A stretch of DNA of 64,000 nt from Doryteuthis pealeii (taxonomy: Eukaryota > Mollusca > Cephalopoda > Myopsida > Loliginidae): NCBI GenBank assembly GCA_023376005.1, contig CM042181.1:1839133-1903132 (forward strand), read 5' to 3'. Below are positions 31,684-42,015 of the stretch, piece by piece; position 1 is the stretch's first letter; the number at the start of each line of letters is the position of its first letter. Below the pieces are notes generated by a model. The model was not told the origin of the DNA. It did no database searches and saw nothing but the letters and a program-made list of their open reading frames with translations. Position numbers and translations under genes: made by a program.

Positions 31684-32323
31684 TCTTATTATAATGGAGA
31701 TTGTGTGTTTTTCTGTCTGTAACCGAAACTATATTACTACTCAAGTCACAATTCCCTTAATTATTTACGTCAAATTCTCCATGATTTCATTCTTTTAAAC
31801 CTTCAGTTATTAATAAAAATTGTTTTACATTATTTATACTGTTGACAATATCTACGTACTAATAACATGCAATTGTATTTATATATACAACAAAATAGCG
31901 GTTTACAGTTTGAACGAGAAGGCTAATTTGCATATTGATATTTAAAATTTTATTTTAATAAATATGTGCTTGGTATTATTGATTTCTAATTGTTTGGTTT
32001 TATCTTAAGAAATATAGACAAAAATCTCGTGGATAAATCTTAAAGAAATTTATTTACAAGAAGAAATAACTGCAATATTATCCTTTACTTCCTATTTTAA
32101 CTAAATAATTAAATTAGGAAAATTTACCAATGAAAGAGGGGAGTAATGGAAAATGATGGAATAGTTAGTTTCAAAGTTGTTCTATTTTTTGATTATACCC
32201 CCTCTGTTGCAGATCTTTTTATCTGCATTCTTAGTCAGTTTCATTAGCCTTTCTAATTTAATATGATATTTTATTATATCAAAACTTAAATACTTGCACC
32301 CGGAGGGTGCATATATTTGCTAG
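31684..32323 (+). mobile_element. Non-autonomous Helitron, family A, copy 5
   Basis: Complete 640-bp copy: TC start, hairpin GCACCC-GGA-GGGTGC and CTAG end followed by T. Nearly identical to the copies at 1401 and 15696. Confidence 0.85.
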
Positions 32324-32395
32324 TTAATTTAATACATTTAGAACATAATTGTTACGTTTTTACAAATTTGCATTACGTCTGAAAAATATATATAA

Positions 32396-32690
32396 CTAGC
32401 AGGCGTCGCCTGGGTAGAGAGGGATTTTTAAGTTAGTCCCGCAGATTCATTATTACTAAATCATGAGTTGAATCCTCGTGGGATGCCCCATTTAAATCCC
32501 TATGTAAAAAAAATTAGATCTTACATTGATCCAGCTACTCTGAAAAGAAATGTTAATGTCTACTATCTAAAATATTAAATTTAAAAAAAATCAATTCATG
32601 CTGTTATCATTTAAATTTTATTTTTTTAATTATCTCTACGAATATAAATAAAATCTCTATTATCTTTGCTCAAAAATCAAACCCTGGTGA
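32396..32690 (-). mobile_element. Helitron-like family D
   Basis: On the minus strand it ends ...TCTCTACCCAGGCGACGCCTG then CTAG and T. CAGGCG-A-CGCCTG is a perfect hairpin directly before the terminus. It shares the GGGACTAACTT and CACGAGGATTCAACTC blocks with 19050-19157. The 5' end was not located. Confidence 0.55.
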
Positions 32691-32879
32691 TATTTAATGT
32701 GTATATATATTTACTTTGTCATTAATTGTTTTATTTTCGAAGTTTCCTCCGGACATACATATACACACAACTGCCCTTTATATATGTATAGATCTGTTGG
32801 AGGAGTGTCCTATGGTCGGCATGTGCTGTAGAACGAGGAGTCTATCTCCTTTTCGCTAGCGCTAGAACAGGGTGGTTCT

Positions 32880-33060
32880 TGTGTTTTTTGTGGGGTTTTT
32901 TTTTGTTTTGTTTTTTGTTGTTTTTTGCTAAGGCGGTGCGCCACATATCAGATTACTCAGTCTGTGCTACTCATCCACAGAGTTAGCGGGGGCCGGTATC
33001 GAACCCGGAACCTAGCGATTCCGAGGTGGTTGTTCTACCGACTGAGCTAAACCTGCTCTA
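32880..33060 (-). mobile_element. tRNA-derived SINE with A-rich tail
   Basis: On the minus strand there is an A box TTAGCTCAGTCGG, a B box GGGTTCGATACC at tRNA spacing, then a non-tRNA body and a CAAAAAACAAC-type tail at 32890-32935. The acceptor stem does not pair, so this is a SINE and not a working tRNA gene. It lies just downstream of gene C. Confidence 0.75.
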
Positions 33061-33180
33061 TTAAACAAAAGATATATAGTAACTTAAATAAAACTATATC
33101 ACAGTATTAAAAAATCATGTCGACTTAAACACGTATTAGCTATTTTCTTGAGATACGAAAATGAGTAAAGCCAATAGATT
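33061..33180 (-). other. 3' flank or 3' UTR of gene C
   Basis: Has the family 3' motif set: GATATA..GTAACTTAAATAAA, TATATCACA, ATCATGTCGACTTAAAC, then a GAGATACGAAAA block next to the stop. The same set follows FEM-1-like tails at 2.6, 38.8, 48.6-50.3 and 57.6-59.4 kb. Confidence 0.5.
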
Positions 33181-35006
33181 TCATTTGTGTAACGTAACAG
33201 AGTCTTCTATTATCTTAGGCAGAATTCCTTCATACGCGACCTCATTATCCAAAATCACTTCTGTAACAAGGCACTGTAAGCTCCGAGGCGTATTCACCAG
33301 ACAGCAACCTGAGGGTGCATCATCCATAGCTGTAAAACCTTCACCGTTTCTATAATCTGGGTGACCCCCATGCTCCAAAAGGAGGGCTAAAACATCATTG
33401 AGAATATTTTCAGACACATGCTTAACGGCGTACATGATTGGGGTCCGTCCGAAGTAATCCTTGGAATTCGCATCGGCTCCAGATTCAAGGAGGATCTCGA
33501 TGAGCTCAACCGAGCCCCAGGGCAGCGTCTTCATCAACTTAATCGCACGGTGCAAAACAGACAGATGGTTCAGGACTCGTAGATCCTCTTTGAGGACTCG
33601 TTTTACCTCTTCTCTAAATTGGTTGAGATATTCCCGGGTCAAAGGCAGTGTCTTGGTTATAGACGTCATATACAGGAATGTGTCGACTATATCGGGATAA
33701 TAGCTATCCTCAAAAAAGGGATACAAATATATATGATCCTTCAAATGATTCCACATCTTTATAGCTGACTGTGCTATTATTTTGAAGATGGCAAAGCCTC
33801 CGTATTCAAAGAAGATCTTTGGGTTGCTAGGATCGGTAATAGCCGAGAAAAGATCTTTGAAGTATTTTAAATTGACACCCACAGAAGATGTTTCAGGGCA
33901 ATATTCTTCGATATAATCGATCAACTGCCGAACTTTTACCATTTTGTTTTCCTGTTTGGCAATTAATGCCGTTTGCAGAAGAAACTGCATATAGAGTCTG
34001 TTATTTCTTCCTAGGATTCTTTCAACGACCAGAATACACTGGTAAGCAAGACCTAAAGAGTTCCCTTGTAGATTTTCCAATTCCGCCTCTGTGGTAAATT
34101 CCTCGGAAAAATCCAGAAGCTCATGGGCGGGAATCTGAGAATTCTTCGGACAATTCTCCCGTATCCTCAAATGCAAAGTATCTATCCATCCAGTTATGGA
34201 TGACTTTTGAGCACACAGACAACAGGCATTCAAAATTTCCAAAGCCTCAATCCTCTCCAACTCGGAATAGGCCGGCTGACTGGACACACATCTAACCATC
34301 GGCATGTTTAGACTAATAATAGCCCCAATTAAAGGGGTTATACCTTGGTGGTTTTGAATCCTAACATCAGCCCCAGCGTCGAAAAGGAGGTTCATGCCTT
34401 CTGTATGGTTCCAACCAATAGCTAAATGAATGGCCGTAAAGCCCTCATCATCTTGGGTATTAACGTTCGCGCCCTGACTGAGTAGAAAACTGCAAACTTC
34501 GCTACTGGAAGTCGAGTACATTAGAGGGGTCCTTCCATGAAAGCTCGGTCGATTAATATCGGCTCCCATCGCTACTATTAGTTTCACGGAGATTAGATTC
34601 TCAAGGAATATAGCTATCATTAGCGGTGGGAATGGCCCGAAGATGTTGTCGTTGATATTGGGGAGGTGCTGCAGGACCAGTTTAATCAGCTCTTGATTAC
34701 CACCGAGTATGGCAGCAATAAGAGGGTGCCGGTAGTGTTTCCAGCTTTCGGACATTTCGCGCGTTTCCTGAAGGAGAGAAATTTTGAGGAGGTAGCGAGA
34801 GATTTTGACGTTCTTAAGAAGAACTGATGCATAGAGAAGTATGAAACCATTGATAGAAGAGTTTAAAACCTTGATGCGTTGGTCGGGTTGAAGGGTTTCG
34901 AAGATTTGCTTGATCTTTTCCAAGGAATTATCCTTGATTAACTGTAATATTCGTTTGGCGATCTCTATCCTTGTTCTTCTATTAAGGGTCGTGTTCTCTT
35001 GAGATG
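33181..35006 (-). CDS. fem-1-like: FEM-1-like ankyrin protein, gene C, exon 2 (intact)
   Basis: The best-preserved family member. Joined to exon 1 (36229-36238) it predicts 611 residues starting MAEASQEN, close to the usual 600-670 of FEM-1 proteins. About six ankyrin repeats span residues 50-250 (HPLIAAILG, PPLMIAIFLE, GRTPLMYST, GFTAIHLAI, GITPLIGAI). A FEM-1-type IEALEILNAC segment lies near 256, a mid-domain with VVERILGRNNRLYMQFLLQ near 330-350, C-terminal ankyrins near 485-555 (VLHRAIKLM, RTPIMYAVKH, GFTAMDD), and the FEM-1 end SLQCLVTEVILDN then YEGILP. The exon starts after a CTTGCAG acceptor with a pyrimidine-rich tract, in phase with exon 1. FEM-1 proteins present substrates with particular C-terminal ends to CUL2 ligases; that role is inferred from the family. 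Whether this divergent copy binds CUL2 is unknown. The family assignment is firm, orthology is not. Confidence 0.88.
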
Positions 35007-35040
35007 CTGCAAGGAAAGAATATAATTATGTTAGTCATAA

Positions 35041-35372
35041 TGTTACATAATTATTATATTCCTAATACTTATGTACAGTAGTGTAGAAACCAAAATGGCT
35101 GTTATAAGTTCAGCCGGCGGCCTTGAAGGATTGAATGACAATGCTTGACCTCAGTCCTGATCCTCCTTCCGGTGGATACCGTGAGAATCGGTGGAGAAGA
35201 CCCTCTTCCGGTTTATATTAGAAAGAGATTTTAGATCGGCCAAAACCACGACGGTGATAAGTCGTGTTATGTACGCTGCCGACTCAATCTGCGCAGCTAG
35301 TCTGGTGGGGATTTCGAAATAAAATATGATCTAAGTAAATCGAAGTCTTGTGTTATTATCTAAAAACTACCA
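35041..35372 (+). mobile_element. LTR retrotransposon LTR, copy 1 (gene C intron)
   Basis: Begins TGTTACATAATTATTA and ends near TATCTAAAAACTACCA. It matches 37437-37773 in the same orientation, 55964-56302, and 51908-52245 inverted. It contains CTTCCGGTGGATACCGTGAG and GAAGACCCTCTTCCGG. It sits 35 bases upstream of the gene C exon 2 acceptor on the opposite strand. Confidence 0.7.
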
Positions 35373-35490
35373 ATGACACAGGGCTTCTGATAAAGAGAAA
35401 TCCCCAATGGAAGACCAGACACGAAGTCCCCAAGACGAAGCCCAGACGCTAGAAGAATAGAAGTAAGTAAAAAGAAGAGTATACAACAAC
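35373..35490 (+). pseudogene. gag-like leader remnant
   Basis: Directly after the LTR the plus strand reads ASDKEKSPMEDQTRSPQ with a lost start codon, then a stop. The equivalent stretch after the LTR at 37437 starts with ATG. It looks like the first codons of a gag gene, truncated. Confidence 0.5.
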
Positions 35491-36228
35491 AATTGGTGTG
35501 AACGATTTGTACAACTTATTTGTATTAGATAAGAATACTTAAATGCATATATATTATTTGTACTAGCAGGACCTATGGTATATTATGAGTGTCGTCCCCT
35601 CAGCTAAATAATTGACCATTCAGTTTTTATTATAAAAAAGAAAGGGAAGAAAAAGGAAATGTGACGCGGGAAAAATTAACAAAAAACGAAAGAAAGAAAG
35701 AGTAGGGGGAGGACATGTGCATGGGTGAGGGCGCGGAAGCGATAGCGTTTTATTTTTCAATAGAACATAATGAAAAGAAGGAAAAAGAAAAAAGTATGAG
35801 AGAGAATTAAATCAAGATTATTATACTTTTTACATATTGAACTATTTAGCTCTTAAGTAAATTTATCAAACGGTGGTATATCCACAGGCCTGATAGTATT
35901 GTATACTTGTTCACTAGAAAAAGATATATCTTTGGTTCAAACAAAAATTAACATTTTATTTTCGTTAAATAGGTTTACACTGTTGTAGAGGAGACAACTT
36001 TATTTAAATGTTAAAATAAATTAACTTTATATTTTTTTTAAATTACCATTTTTAGGAGATTTGTTGATTTTTTTTAAAAATCACAAAATAAATATTTTCT
36101 ATTAACTATAGATAATATACGAGAGACGACGATAACCTTTATAGCAATCAAATAATCGAGTGAAGACATATTTTAAATGTCTTCAAATCCAGATTTAAAT
36201 GAAAGGAAAGAATTAGGAAGTAACTTAC

Positions 36229-36238
36229 CTTCAGCCAT
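36229..36238 (-). CDS. fem-1-like: FEM-1-like gene C, exon 1 (start codon)
   Basis: ATGGCTGAAG then GTAAGTTA. With the acceptor at 35007-35008 it gives MAEASQEN and an uninterrupted 611-codon frame. The intron is 1222 bp and holds an LTR plus gag remnant and one unit related to the gene A intron minisatellite. Confidence 0.82.
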
Positions 36239-36470
36239 TTTATAACGTTTTTGTTTTCTGTAATATACTGCTTTTACCTCAACAATAAAATCGAGCGTTT
36301 AAAAACTAAAAATCTTATGAATATAGAAAGGTACTAGAAATCAGGAAGGGTTACAATTTAAAATAAGAGCTGCTTAAACTATAGCGTAAGTCATACAGTT
36401 CAAAAGTTGATAATACAGCAACAATAACTTCAAAAACCTAGACGTTGCCAGTACCTGATCCGTCGGTGAA
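36239..36470 (-). promoter_or_regulatory. Putative promoter and 5' UTR of gene C
   Basis: Conserved block upstream of the ATG: TTTTTAAACGCTCGATTTTA, then GAGGTAAAAGCAGTATATTA, then AAAACGTTATAAA next to the ATG. Nearly identical at 53380-53445 and 54779-54840. Confidence 0.5.
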
Positions 36471-36479
36471 GGATAAAAA

Positions 36480-36965
36480 TATATTAATATATAAAAATGA
36501 CAAGTTAAAAATATATGTGGTTTATTAAATAGGCGTTTATTACTAAAATCTAAAAGAAAAGCCTAGGTGTGACCAAAATCAAGTTAGGCATTTCGTCACC
36601 AGGTTCCTGCTTACAGGTCATAGTTTGAAAACTACACTCCATGCTGTTTATATGAGTTCGATCCTTACTGCTGTCTGTTCACTCTAGATTAGTTTTATTT
36701 TATTGATTGTTTTGTTTGTTTTGTTTTGTTTTACGCATATCAACCTCAGTGGGTCACTTAATGCCGATAAAGTTTTTGAAATAAATCCATTCTTAATGGA
36801 TAATACAATATTTTTTACAAATACATTGTTCTATTTAACCTATAGATGGGACCCTAACAGGTACTACCACTCCGGGTCAGAGTGGACAAGGGAGCAATGG
36901 TGGTGAAGGGGTGCTCCACATTCCCCAAACCTCCAGAACTGGAACCTCACCATCAGATAGTCATT
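36480..36965 (+). mobile_element. Family F repeat followed by LINE 3'-tail repeat
   Basis: 36540-36695 carries GTGTGACCAAAATCAAGTTA and AGTTTGAAAACTACACTCC. 36697-36965 carries the TTTTGTTTTACGCATATCAA and GGGACCCTAACAGGTACTAC blocks. Confidence 0.6.
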
Positions 36966-37374
36966 TTATGCCGTAGATATTTTATTTTATTCATTCTTGA
37001 TGGGGAATCAAATTGTTTATAAATTCGATTTGCAAATAGTAAAAAAAAAAGGATATATATATTATTGTTACTATCAAGAATATGCACCCTCCGGCCGTAA
37101 CTATTAAACTTCTAATATAAGGAAATATATTAAATTAGAAAGACTAACGAAATTAAATAAGAACGCATATCAAAAGATTAAACTTATTTAAATTATATTT
37201 CAATTGATTTCTATAGAATAATATATTGATTTTGATACTCTGGAGAATAAAATAATAATATTCGAGATCAATAATTATTTATTAAACTTGGTTTTGTTAA
37301 AACCAGTGTGCAAAATAACCACACCATACATTATGTAAACCTTTATTTCTTAGTGATATATAAGACATATTGCA

Positions 37375-37436
37375 GAGCACCTCACCTGGTGTAATGGTTA
37401 GAAAACTCAATTCGGAAACAATTGGTAGTGAGTTTG
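37375..37436 (+). mobile_element. SINE tRNA-like head
   Basis: CACCTGGTGTAATGGTTAGA resembles a tRNA A box. The sequence is cut by the LTR start at 37437, so no B box is present. Confidence 0.4.
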
Positions 37437-37773
37437 TGTTACATAATTATTAGATACCTAATATTTATGTGCAATAGTGTAGAAATCAAAATGGCCGTTA
37501 TAAGCTGCAGCCCACGGCCTTGAAGGATTTGAATGACAAGGCTTGACCTGTCCTGATCCTTCCTTCCGGTGGATACCGTGAGAATCGGTGGAGAAGACCC
37601 TCTTCCGGTTTAGATTAGAAATATATTTTAGTCAGTCGGTGAGAAACCATGACGGTGGTGAGTCGTGTTATACACGTTCCGACTCAATCTGCGCAGGTAG
37701 TCTGGTGGGGGATTTCGAGAATAAAATATGATCAAAGTAAATCGGAGTCTTGTGTTATTATCTAAAAACTACC
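37437..37773 (+). mobile_element. LTR retrotransposon LTR, copy 2
   Basis: Same sequence and orientation as 35041-35372, about 2.4 kb away, so the two may once have flanked one element or arisen by duplication. It is followed by the gag-like start. Confidence 0.7.
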
Positions 37774-37775
37774 AA

Positions 37776-37990
37776 TGACACATGGCTTCTGATAAAGAGA
37801 AACCCCCAATGGAAGACCAGACACGAAGTCCCCAAGAGAAATCCAGACGTTAGAAGAGACCTAGAAGAACTTAAGATGTCAGAAGAACAGAAGAAGAATA
37901 GAAGAAGTAAAGTAATGAGAATGGTATGAAACATTTGATTCTCATTGGGCGCCCCATACTTTTGACCTTGTGTCGCATCTAAGCTAACTT
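37776..37990 (+). pseudogene. gag-like start remnant
   Basis: An ATG just after the LTR gives MASDKEKPPMEDQTRSPQEK and soon a stop. The rest of gag and all of pol are missing. The 85-codon hydrophobic frame on the opposite strand across this stretch is a shadow. Confidence 0.5.
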
Positions 37991-38110
37991 TAAATAAGTA
38001 TAAGACACATTGCATGATTTTAAACGCACTAATAACATGGGCTGTTTTGAGGCTAATTCTAAGTTCTCATAGAGACATCGTTAATAAATATGATTTATTC
38101 TATGTATTAA

Positions 38111-38342
38111 CTCTTAAAGTCCTATACCACCTCATTCCACCTGGCCAGAAGTTTCATTCATTTTCCTAATCCACCCCAAACGATAGCCTTTGTTTAAATG
38201 TAATATTAAACATATTTAGAAGCTTTTTGATTTAAGGGAAATAACAGGTAACTTTAGATGCAAAGGTCATTTTTAGCCATTTTTTTATATATCCTTATAG
38301 GAATGCTCTGGACTTAAAAAATTTTCAACAGGATGTTAAGAG
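38111..38342. mobile_element. MITE with TTAA target duplication
   Basis: A 232-bp insert with ends CTCTTAA...TTAAGAG, flanked by TTAA on both sides (38107-38110 and 38343-38346). Both palindrome copies of this block have a single TTAA and no insert (51571-51574 and 56636-56639). TTAA duplication is the hallmark of piggyBac-type insertion. Confidence 0.8.
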
Positions 38343-38489
38343 TTAATGATTTTGACTATAAATTAAATACTCATTGATCATTGATAAACTTACGCAATTC
38401 CTGGGGGTATTGTACTGTAAACAGTGGCGTAGTTTAGGTCACAGACAGACATATATCAAATCTCCATTATCATAAGATCAGGCTTTTCG

Positions 38490-38600
38490 ATCTGTTGTCC
38501 TCATCTTTATTGATATATATACAAAGTTTCGGCCGATGTGCTACCGGGTTTCTTCAGAAGTTTCCTGTAGAACTCGGGAGCCTTCTTCTATTAATCCTGA
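38490..38600 (-). mobile_element. Penelope-like or ribozyme-bearing repeat fragment
   Basis: The minus strand reads CTGAAGA, an imperfect CCCGGTAGCACATCGGCC stem region, then GAAACTTTG, and AATAAAGATGAGGACAACAG. This is the same hammerhead-like order as at 16915-17140. Confidence 0.45.
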
Positions 38601-38779
38601 GCAGTTCAAGAACCTTTTATTACATTGTTGTAAACTTTTCTCATGCAGTTAACCTCGTAAATGTATTAAGCTACCTTATTTCTTTTTGTTTTTGATTTTA
38701 CGTATTTACGAAATTTTGGTTATTTCCTAGTTGAGTAACACGATATTACAGGGTGACCCAGTTAACATAATATAAAAAG

Positions 38780-38960
38780 AACGTTGACTTTAACCTGTAT
38801 CAGCTATTTTGTGAGATACGAAAAATCGTCCAAACTAGAAAGGACACTGGATTTTATAGGTTAAATTAACGACGTTTTCTATTACCTCAGATAGAATGCC
38901 CACATACGTGGTTACTTTATTGTTCAAAATTCTTCAGTAGCTAAGCGATCTTGGCTTCGT
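38780..38960 (-). pseudogene. FEM-1-like C-terminal fragment 6
   Basis: The minus strand gives LATEEF-NNKVTTYVGILSE-like sequence with a one-base shift, then the family 3' flank. It is the tail of the next paralogue upstream of gene C, cut off by the assembly gap. It matches 57645-57830. Confidence 0.75.
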
Positions 38961-38998
38961 GGGGGTTTATGCGAAGCCTCTACAGGTATAGAATCTCG

Positions 38999-39098
38999 NN
39001 NNNNNNNNNNNNNNNNNNNNNNNNNNNNNNNNNNNNNNNNNNNNNNNNNNNNNNNNNNNNNNNNNNNNNNNNNNNNNNNNNNNNNNNNNNNNNNNNNN
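38999..39098. other. Assembly gap, 100 N
   Basis: Exactly 100 N, a conventional scaffold gap of unknown true length. Confidence 1.
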
Positions 39099-39633
39099 CG
39101 CCCCCGCCCCCCGCGCCCTTGTGTCCCGCCCTCCTCCGTGGCTGCGCCGAGCCCCTCACTCTTTCTCTCTCTCCCGCCTCGGCTGGGGGTCCCGTGTGTC
39201 TTCGGCCCCGGCCCGTGCCGTCCCGTTCCTGGCCTCGCTCCCGGGGGCCCCTCCCCCGCCGCGTCCTTCCTTTTTTCTGTCCACCGTCCCCCGCGCCCTT
39301 GTGTCCCGCCCTCCCTCCGTGGGCTGCGCCGGCCCCTCCCTTCTTGCTCTCCTTGCCGCGGCTCCCGGCGTCGCCCTGGCCCGCACGGGGCGCGGTCCCC
39401 CCCGGCCGTCTCCCCGCTCCTCTTGTTGCCTGCTCGCTGGCTTCCCACCCGGCCCCCCTTCCCTCCCTCTGTCACCCGCCCTCTGCCCCTCCCCTTCCTG
39501 TCCCATCATATACACTCTAACACGAACCCAACGACACCACTCGCTTCTTCTTTCCTTTTTTCCCTCTCTTCCCGCCTCTCGCTCCCTCTCCTCTTTTGTT
39601 CCCCCCCCTAGGTCTCTTTCCTGTGTGTGGCTA

Positions 39634-39673
<40 letters not shown>

Positions 39674-41990
39674 TCTTCTTTGTCGTTCCTTGTTTTCTTT
39701 TTGCCGTTTCCGCCGGGCCCTCCACGCCCCCCCCTGTCCTTTCTCTCTGTACTCGCCGTGGCTCCCCCGGCGTGCCTGGTGGGGTGGCGGTCCACGTTCG
39801 TCTCCCGCCCTTCCCTCCTTCTCCCCCGTTCGCCCCTCCCTAGGCTCCCATCAGCATCCACCCGTCCCTCTCTCCCCCTCTCGTCCCGCCATTTTCCCTT
39901 CCCTCATTTCCCGTTCCCCCCTCCCCTCTCCCTGACCGGCTCTTCTCCTCCCCTCCCCTCCTCTTTCCCTTCCTTCTCTGTTCACTCTCGCCCTTTTCCT
40001 TTTCCTCCTTCCCCCTCCTCCCTCTTTCCTTCTTTTTCCTCCCCACCTCCGCCCTGGTGCCTCCTGCCTGCTCTCTCTCTCTCTCTCTTTAAATTTGGTC
40101 GTTACTTGTTTTCTTTTCGCCGTTTCCTCCGGCCCCAACCCTCTCCCCCCTGCCCTTTCTCTCTGTCTCCGCGCTCTTTCCCTCTACTCTTTATTTCTCT
40201 GTCCTTTTTCGCTGGGGCTTGCTTCCTCTTCTCTGCCTTCTTCGGCCGCGTGTCCTCCATCTCTTGACCCCTGGTTCCTGCTTCCCCGGCCCTTCGCTCC
40301 GCCCGTTCTCCCGCCCCTTCTCTCTGCCTCCCGGTCCCTCCTGGTCCCGGGCCGCCGTCCCCTCGCCTCCTCCTCCCCCCGCCTCCGCCTTACCCCGCTC
40401 TGTAGCGCCTGCGCACCGGCTCCTCCGCGTCCTGCCTCCCGGGTTCCGCTCCCCGTTCCGTGCTGGCTCCCGCTTCCGCCCTTGCTCTCTGTCCCCTGGG
40501 ACGCCTCCGGGGACCCCTGCCGCCCCTTGTCTCTTCTCCCCTGCCGCTGAGCCCCCCGTCCGGCCTCCTGCCGCTCTCTCCGCTCGTCCCGCCTCCTTGC
40601 CGGACCTGTGTTGCCCTGCCGTCCACCTTCCCCCCCCCCTCTCGTCTTCTCTGCTTCTTCGGTCTCGTCCTCCTCTCACAGATCATACAGAACCATTATA
40701 TGCCAGACATAGTAGCACACAAAATACAACGGTCTTCTTCCGTCTTATCTTTTCGCCCTTCGGAACACATATAACACACAAACCCCCGCCCTCTTGTTCC
40801 TCTCGGGCGCCTGTCCTCCTTCCCCTACGCCTCGCTGGGGTCGAAAAAAAAAAACACAGAACACATAAAACACACCTCCCGCTGCGGCCCCTCGGCGGCC
40901 TACTCCGCTACTCCCCCTCCCCGCTCCTCCTCCCACCTCCGCGACACACAGATCGCCTCACCCTCCGCTGGGCCCTCGTCCGCATCCTCCCACTCCTCCA
41001 ACTCCCCCACCCTCCTCTTCCCCTCCGCGCCCTAGTGTCTCTCCCCTCACGCTGCGGCCACTCCCGCCCATCCCTCTCTCCACCTCCCCCCGCCTCCTCT
41101 CCCCCCTTCCGCGCACCCGCCTCCCTCTCTCTCCTCCTTCATTCCTGTTCTTTTCTGGCCGCCTACTTCTCCCGACGTGCCCCTCCGCCCCTCCCCCCGT
41201 TGCTCCCCGCCCTTTCCGCTTCAGCCCCTCCCTTCCTTGGCCGCGCTCCCGCCCCTCCCACCCCTTCCCCCCCGTGCTCCGCTCCTTCATTCCCCACTAC
41301 TGGTGCCCGCCGCTTCTCTCTGGCGCTCCCCTCCCCGTGTCGCCCTCTGCCCTCCCTGCTCGCCATTTCCACTCCTTCCGGAGCTCCCCCCTGCGCCTCC
41401 CTGCCCCCCCCCGGCACCCCTTTCTTGCGCCTCCGCGCCCGGCCCAGCCAGCTGGTCGCCCTGCTCCTGCCGTCCCTCCCCGCTCTCCCCGCAACCCTCC
41501 GGGCCCTTACCCGGGCTTCTGGTTGCTCTCATTCCGTCACTCCTCCTCGCCGTTGCCCCCTATCGTCGGCTCCCTACGCCAGCCGCATATTCCCCCTGCC
41601 GTACCTGGCCGGCCCCGCTTTCAGTGTTCGTCTGCCGCTAGTGCCATCTGCCGTTTTCTGCCCCGTACGGGGCGCGGCCGGTCACCTCCCGGCCGCCGCC
41701 GGTTTCCGGCCCTTCATTTCGCGGTGCCGGAACGTATAGCGCGCGTCCTGTCTTCGTCATGCGGTGCTGCTCTTCCTGCCCGCCCCCCGATGGCGTACCC
41801 CCCTTCTTTCCTGCTCTCATGTCCCTCCCGCTCTTTGACTCTCTTCCCCTCCCCTTATTCTCCTTAGCGCGGATCGCGGGCTCGACACTCCCTGCCTTCC
41901 CGTGGTGTGTGTGACTCCCCCGTCCCTCCCCCTGGCACCCGCCTTGGCAACGGCCGGCTTTCACTGCTTCCCTCCGCTCTCAGGGTCTGC
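39099..41990. repeat. Pyrimidine-rich, GC-rich island next to the gap
   Basis: Almost 3 kb in which the plus strand is overwhelmingly C and T with high GC, in a window otherwise AT-rich. Some structure repeats. CCCTTGTGTCCCGCCCTC occurs near 39116 and 39297, and CTTGTTTTCTTTT(T/C)GCCG near 39690 and 40105. Only 40680-40870 has ordinary composition (ACACATATAACACACAAAC). The long open frames on both strands come from base skew. It is either a degenerate GC-rich satellite or low-quality, possibly foreign, sequence. Confidence 0.6.
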
Positions 41991-42015
41991 GCAGCGCTTC
42001 TGGCCCATTCCCCAC

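Larger units (their letters stand above)
37071..38477 (-). mobile_element. Helitron-like family C, with nested insertions
   Basis: On the minus strand it starts TCTTATGATAATGGAGATTT, close to the family A start, and ends CGGCCGGAGGGTGCATATTC then TTGATAG and T. The 3' hairpin is mutated. Inside are an LTR, a gag remnant, a tRNA-like head and a TTAA-type MITE. The copies at 51439-52613 and 55590-56774 lack the MITE. Confidence 0.55.
35393..38490 (+). repeat. Segmental duplication, copy 1 (3.1 kb)
   Basis: This block (gag remnant, gene C intron part, exon 1, promoter, LINE and LTR pieces, Helitron C) recurs inverted at about 51404-54283. Most of it recurs in the same orientation at 54284-56800. 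Copies differ mostly by single-base indels in homopolymers, plus one 232-bp insertion present only here (38111-38342). Confidence 0.85.

Noticed and set aside
32985..33060. Possible functional tRNA gene on the minus strand
   Set aside because: A and B boxes are good, but the acceptor and anticodon stems do not pair and an A-rich SINE tail follows.
37758..38015. Hydrophobic 85-codon frame (also at 51666-51923 and 56286-56543) that could suggest a membrane protein
   Set aside because: It lies antisense to the gag-like start after the LTR and is present wherever that repeat is. Its conservation is explained by the segmental duplication.
39121..41867. Long proline/serine/leucine-rich frames on the plus strand and arginine/glycine-rich frames on the minus strand
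   Set aside because: They result from the extreme pyrimidine skew and high GC of this tract. All frames on both strands are open by composition alone, and no domain is recognisable.
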